From: Cytophagales bacterium
GTDB taxonomy: Bacteria; Bacteroidota; Bacteroidia; Cytophagales; MED-G16
Direction of reading: 5' to 3'
NCBI GenBank assembly: GCA_029940715.1
Contig: JAPYTU010000022.1
Span: 2,677-21,253, forward strand
Length of the DNA: 18,577 nt
Positions 15,558-18,577 of this stretch are shown one piece after another; the first letter of the stretch is position 1, and each line of letters starts with the position of its first letter. A model generated the notes under the pieces. That model worked only from the letters and a program-made list of their open reading frames with translations. It made no database searches and was not told the origin of the DNA. A program made the position numbers and the translations under genes.

Positions 15558-16676
15558 CTAGTTTATAAAATCTTTTATTCTATCAAAAAATCCTTTATCT
15601 GTTTTTCCAGGTTTAGGCTGAAAGTTGTTTGATTGTTTTAATTTAGATAATATTTCTTCTTCTTCTATAGATATTTTTTTTGGAGTCCATACATTAACAT
15701 GAATTAATTGATCTCCTGCTATTGAATTGTTTATATCTTTTATTCCTTTCCCTCTTAATCTAAGTATTTTTCCACTTTGAGTTCCAGCGGAAATCTTAAT
15801 CCTAACTTTTCCAGTTAAAGTAGGAACTTCCATATCTACACCTAGAACTGCATCAACAAAATTTAAATATAAATCATAAATTATATTATTACCATCTCTG
15901 TTAAATACACTATCTTCTACTTCTTGAATTAGTATTAAGAGATCTCCAGATGCTCCTCCAGCTGGTGATTCATTTCCCTTTCCAGACATTGAGAGTTGCA
16001 TGCCTTCAGTAACACCTGAAGGGATATTAATTTTTATTATTTCTTCTTTGTAATGTAATCCTGTACTATCAACTCCAGGGGGTTTATTATCTATTATTTT
16101 ACCATTACCATTACAATTGTAACAGGATGTTGATGAAACCATTTGACCTAGCATTGTATTTACAACTTTACTTATTTTACCTGTTCCATTACATACTGAG
16201 CATGATTTAAAAGTAACACCTGAGGCTGTCACTAATCTTTTTACTTTTATTTTTTTTTCAACTCCTTCAGCGATTTCTTGAATAGATAATTTAAGTTTTA
16301 TTCTAAGATTTGATCCTCTATTCCTGGATGAACTTCTACTACCACCAAAAAAACTATCAAAAGGACTTCCACCACCTCCTCCAAAAATATCACCAAATTG
16401 ACTGAAAATATCTTCAACGTTCATTCCACCTCCAAATCCACCAGGGCCACCTCTTAAGCCATCATGACCAAATCTATCATATTTTTCTTTTTTTTCAGGA
16501 TTACTAAGAACTTCATAAGCTTCAGCAGCTTCTTTGAATTTTTCTTCTGCTGCTTTATTATCTGGATTCTTATCGGGATGATATTTAATAGCGACTTTTC
16601 TATAAGCTTTTTTTATTTCATCTTTTGATGATGATTTTGAAACACCTAAAATATCGTAGAAATCTCTTTTTGACAT
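15558..16676 (-). CDS. dnaJ: Chaperone DnaJ (Hsp40), class I with a reduced zinc domain
   Basis: DnaJ delivers substrates to DnaK and stimulates its ATPase. The 372-residue product has a J domain (5-70) with HPD at 33-35, a Gly/Phe region (about 72-118) and C-terminal substrate-binding domains, including IPSGVTEGMQLSMSGKGN and VDMEVPTLTGKVRIKISAGTQ. The zinc region holds only two CxxCxGxG repeats (Cys159/162 and Cys185/188). By alignment from memory these correspond to motifs 2 and 3, which form zinc site II; motifs 1 and 4 (zinc site I) are replaced by VTASGVTFKS and KPPGVDSTGLHYKE. I recall similar sequences in other Flavobacteriia, so this is probably a lineage form rather than damage. Its ATG overlaps the grpE stop by one base (TAATG), so the two are co-translated. 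Confidence 0.96.
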   Translation of the reverse strand: MSKRDFYDILGVSKSSSKDEIKKAYRKVAIKYHPDKNPDNKAAEEKFKEAAEAYEVLSNPEKKEKYDRFGHDGLRGGPGGFGGGMNVEDIFSQFGDIFGGGGGSPFDSFFGGSRSSSRNRGSNLRIKLKLSIQEIAEGVEKKIKVKRLVTASGVTFKSCSVCNGTGKISKVVNTMLGQMVSSTSCYNCNGNGKIIDNKPPGVDSTGLHYKEEIIKINIPSGVTEGMQLSMSGKGNESPAGGASGDLLILIQEVEDSVFNRDGNNIIYDLYLNFVDAVLGVDMEVPTLTGKVRIKISAGTQSGKILRLRGKGIKDINNSIAGDQLIHVNVWTPKKISIEEEEILSKLKQSNNFQPKPGKTDKGFFDRIKDFIN

Positions 16677-17164
16677 TATGAACCAATTACAACTTTAGCA
16701 TGTCGAATAATTTTTTCTCCAATTAAATAGCCTTCTTCAATTATATCAACAATTTTACCTTTAAGTTTTTTACTAGCAGGAGTATTAGTTATTGCTTCAT
16801 GTAATTCTAAATCAAAAACATCTTCTTTATTTACTTCTATTTTTATAAGATTATATTTTTCTAAAATAGTATTAAGTTTTTGACTTATAAGATTAAATCC
16901 TTCAAAATCATCTTTTTGTTCAGATTTAATTGCTTTTAAAGCTCTTTCAAAATCATCAATTACAGGTAAAATATCTTTTATTAATTCTTGATTAGAAACT
17001 TCAATCATTTCTAATTTTTCTTTAGAAGTTCTTCTTCTATAATTTTCAAATTCAGAATATATTCTAAGATATTTCTCTTTTGATTCTTTAAGTTCATTTT
17101 TTACATCAGATATTTTATCTGCTTTTTTTGATTTTGTATTTTTTGGAGTATTTTTTTTATTCAT
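16676..17164 (-). CDS. grpE: Nucleotide exchange factor GrpE
   Basis: GrpE releases ADP from DnaK. The 162-residue product has a basic disordered N-terminus (MNKKNTPKNTKSKKADK), a long coiled-coil helix (about 20-95, with YLRIYSEFENYRRRTSKEK) and the C-terminal beta domain with EEGYLIGEKIIRHAKVVI, which matches the GrpE signature (GY-x-x-x-x-R-x-x-R-x-A-x-V-x-V, here with Ile for the first Arg region). It overlaps dnaJ by one base. Fifty-one bases separate it from obgE; this gap holds a good promoter candidate, so grpE-dnaJ may be induced apart from adk-obgE. No CIRCE or HrcA site is visible. Confidence 0.95.
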   Translation of the reverse strand: MNKKNTPKNTKSKKADKISDVKNELKESKEKYLRIYSEFENYRRRTSKEKLEMIEVSNQELIKDILPVIDDFERALKAIKSEQKDDFEGFNLISQKLNTILEKYNLIKIEVNKEDVFDLELHEAITNTPASKKLKGKIVDIIEEGYLIGEKIIRHAKVVIGS

Positions 17165-17176
17165 GACTTATTACAT

Positions 17177-17198
17177 TGCAATTTCTTTGCCAAAATTA
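17177..17198 (-). promoter_or_regulatory. Candidate grpE-dnaJ promoter with overlapping vegetative -7 and sigma-54-like elements
   Basis: On the minus strand TAATTTTG (17191-17198) matches the vegetative -7 consensus TAnnTTTG exactly, ending 26 bases before grpE. The overlapping 17-mer TTGGCAAAGAAATTGCA (17177-17193) matches the sigma-54 consensus YTGGCACGrNNNTTGCW at all but two defined positions, with correct GG-N10-GC spacing. A sigma-54 start would give a nearly leaderless transcript (about two bases), which favours the vegetative reading. TGTCAT lies 11 bases upstream of TGGCA, as it does (10 bases) before dnaK. Confidence 0.5.
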
Positions 17199-17215
17199 TA
17201 TAGATGACATTTTGA

Positions 17216-18202
17216 CTATTTTGAATTAATTTCTTTCCAAATACAGTCTTTTAATTCAATTAATCCTAAGTTGGTTATACTTGATATTTTAATTATCGGG
17301 TATTTTGATTTGAAATCAATTTTATCAATTTCTTCTTTGGGTGCCAGGTCACATTTTGAAATGGCAACAATAATTTTTTTCTCTAATAGCTTCTTATTGT
17401 ATTTTTTTAATTCATTAGATAATAATTGATATTCATTTTTAATATTTGAATCAAATGGTATTAAAAACAATAAAATTGAATTTCTTTCAATGTGTCTTAA
17501 AAATCTTATACCAAGGCCTTTGCCTTCAGATGCTCCTTCAATAATACCTGGTATGTCTGCTACAATAAATGATTTATAATCTTTATATGGGACTACTCCT
17601 AAATTTGGTGTTAATGTAGTAAATGGATAATCTCCAATTTTAGGTTTAGCTTTAGATATTGAGGATAATAGTGTTGATTTTCCAGCATTTGGAAATCCAA
17701 CTAATCCAACATCAGCTAATACTTTAAGTTCAAGAGTTACCCATTCTTCGATTCCTACTTTACCTGTTTGGCTGTATTGTGGTGCCTGATTTGTAGGACT
17801 TTTAAAATGATCATTTCCTAGACCTCCAATGCCGCCTTTAAGTAGTATTTTGTCTTCATTATGATTTAATATTTCTAATTTTTTTTTACTATTCGCAGAA
17901 GATTTAGCTATTGTACCAAGTGGAACTTCAATTATGGTATCTTTTCCATTTGATCCATGCTTATTTGACCCAGAACCATCTCCTCCATTTTCCGCAACAA
18001 CATGCTTTGTAAATTTTAGGTGTAGAAGGGTCCATAATTGTTTATTTCCTTTGAGTATTATATTTCCACCTCTTCCTCCATCTCCTCCATCAGGACCTCC
18101 TTTGGGAACAAATTTTTCTCTTCTGAAATGAGAAGATCCTTTTCCACCATTTCCAGATTTACAAAATATTTTTACATAGTCAATAAAATTCGGATTGCTC
18201 AT
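17216..18202 (-). CDS. obgE: Obg-family GTPase (ObgE/CgtA)
   Basis: Obg is a GTPase that binds the large ribosomal subunit and links ribosome assembly to growth state. The 328-residue protein has the glycine-rich Obg domain (about 1-160, with GGDGGRGGNIIL and ENGGDGSGSNKHG) and the G domain: G1 GFPNAGKS (169-176), switch region FTTLTPNLG (194-202), G3 DIPG (216-219) with IIEGASEGKGLG, and G4 as SKCD (282-285) rather than NKxD. G5 is ISS (306-308). It ends right after the G domain with no OCT extension, as is normal for Bacteroidota. Its ATG directly follows the adk stop (TAAATG), so adk-obgE is an operon. The Ser in G4 is, as far as I recall, usual in this phylum. Confidence 0.97.
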   Translation of the reverse strand: MSNPNFIDYVKIFCKSGNGGKGSSHFRREKFVPKGGPDGGDGGRGGNIILKGNKQLWTLLHLKFTKHVVAENGGDGSGSNKHGSNGKDTIIEVPLGTIAKSSANSKKKLEILNHNEDKILLKGGIGGLGNDHFKSPTNQAPQYSQTGKVGIEEWVTLELKVLADVGLVGFPNAGKSTLLSSISKAKPKIGDYPFTTLTPNLGVVPYKDYKSFIVADIPGIIEGASEGKGLGIRFLRHIERNSILLFLIPFDSNIKNEYQLLSNELKKYNKKLLEKKIIVAISKCDLAPKEEIDKIDFKSKYPIIKISSITNLGLIELKDCIWKEINSK

Positions 18203-18577
18203 TTACTTATCAATTTTTGAACATATATTATAAAATATGTCATCTACTGTACCAATACCATTTATTTCATTGTATTTATTTAAATCTCTATAATGATTAG
18301 AAACTGGTAAGGTTTCTTTTTTATATACTTTAATTCTATTATTTATTTTTTCTTCACTTTGATCATCTATTCTACCAGAAACTAAAGCTCTTTTTTTAAT
18401 TCTTTTTTTTAGTTCCTCATCATTTACATTTAGTGTAATCATTAAATTAATTATTAAATTGTTTTTTTCTAGCATTTGATCCAATGCTATGACTTGATTT
18501 ACGGTTCTAGGGAAACCATCAAAAATAAATCCATTAGAATTTAAATTTTCTAGAATTTTTTTTTCTACCATATTTAT
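18203..18577 (-). CDS. adk: Adenylate kinase, C-terminal part cut by the window edge
   Basis: Adenylate kinase interconverts ATP, AMP and ADP. About the last 124 codons are present; the gene continues past the right edge, and the ATG at 18571 is an internal Met in the frame (I-N-M-V-E-K-K-I). Recognisable are GFIFDGFPRTVNQVIALD (AMP-binding helix with FDGFPRT), and RALVSGRIDDQSEEKINNRI, which corresponds to the short LID with SGRxDDQ and the conserved arginines. The LID lacks the cysteines of zinc-type enzymes, as in the short bacterial form. It abuts obgE without a gap. The P-loop is outside the window, so activity cannot be fully judged. Confidence 0.95.
   Translation of the reverse strand: MNMVEKKILENLNSNGFIFDGFPRTVNQVIALDQMLEKNNLIINLMITLNVNDEELKKRIKKRALVSGRIDDQSEEKINNRIKVYKKETLPVSNHYRDLNKYNEINGIGTVDDIFYNICSKIDK

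Noticed and set aside
17934..18220. Two plus-strand frames over the obgE start
   Set aside because: Pro/Ser-rich translations are the complement of the glycine-rich Obg domain; no independent gene evidence.
1..18577. Mobile elements, CRISPR arrays, defence islands, rRNA or an undescribed multi-gene system
   Set aside because: All longer frames are assigned to known families, gene order resembles conserved Bacteroidota neighbourhoods, and no long direct or inverted repeats or spacer-repeat pattern was seen.

Overview
This window reads as core genome of a member of the Bacteroidota, most likely an AT-rich, compact, possibly marine lineage near the Flavobacteriales. The evidence is: strong A+T bias with short intergenic gaps; almost no Shine-Dalgarno sequences before start codons; Bacteroidota-type -7 elements (TAnnTTTG) before several genes; a conserved insertion in the ATP synthase beta subunit; a very short epsilon subunit; bacillithiol synthesis (bshA); and marker neighbourhoods such as rhomboid-mutL, asnS/rpoN/outer-membrane barrel and adk-obgE. 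No phage, IS element, CRISPR array, rRNA or toxin-antitoxin pair is visible, and no gene-free stretch exceeds 300 bases.

Layout. 1-2136 (minus): a small membrane protein, mutL, then the first 28 codons of a rhomboid protease that runs off the left edge. 2256-6592 (plus): a tightly packed set of bshA, a PIN-PhoH ATPase and acs. 6596-6701: a hairpin shared by acs and a minus-strand tRNA-Arg(ACG). 6807-7535 (plus): an outer-membrane beta-barrel protein whose stop codon overlaps that of rpoN (sigma-54, minus, 7532-8920). 9018-10454 (plus): asnS. 10467-18577 (minus): eight co-oriented genes, read from the right edge as adk (partial), obgE, grpE, dnaJ, an orphan sensor histidine kinase, atpD, atpC and dnaK.

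How the genes fit together. The right half is housekeeping: nucleotide balance (Adk), ribosome-associated GTPase (Obg), the Hsp70 machine (GrpE, DnaJ, DnaK) and the F1 beta and epsilon subunits. DnaK lies apart from grpE-dnaJ, with the kinase and ATP synthase genes between them, but the leaders of grpE and dnaK look alike: each has TGTCAT, then 10-11 bases, then TGGCA, followed at sigma-54 spacing by TTG(C/T). The same bases also form a vegetative -7 element. With rpoN in the window this is the most interesting regulatory hint.

I did not find a new multi-gene system. The best points for a second look are: the grpE/dnaK promoter similarity and the perfect dyad at the atpC-dnaK junction; a DnaJ lacking zinc-site I; a MutL with an eroded endonuclease motif; an orphan histidine kinase with a TTG start and a palindrome at its probable promoter; and two conserved-looking proteins of unknown role.
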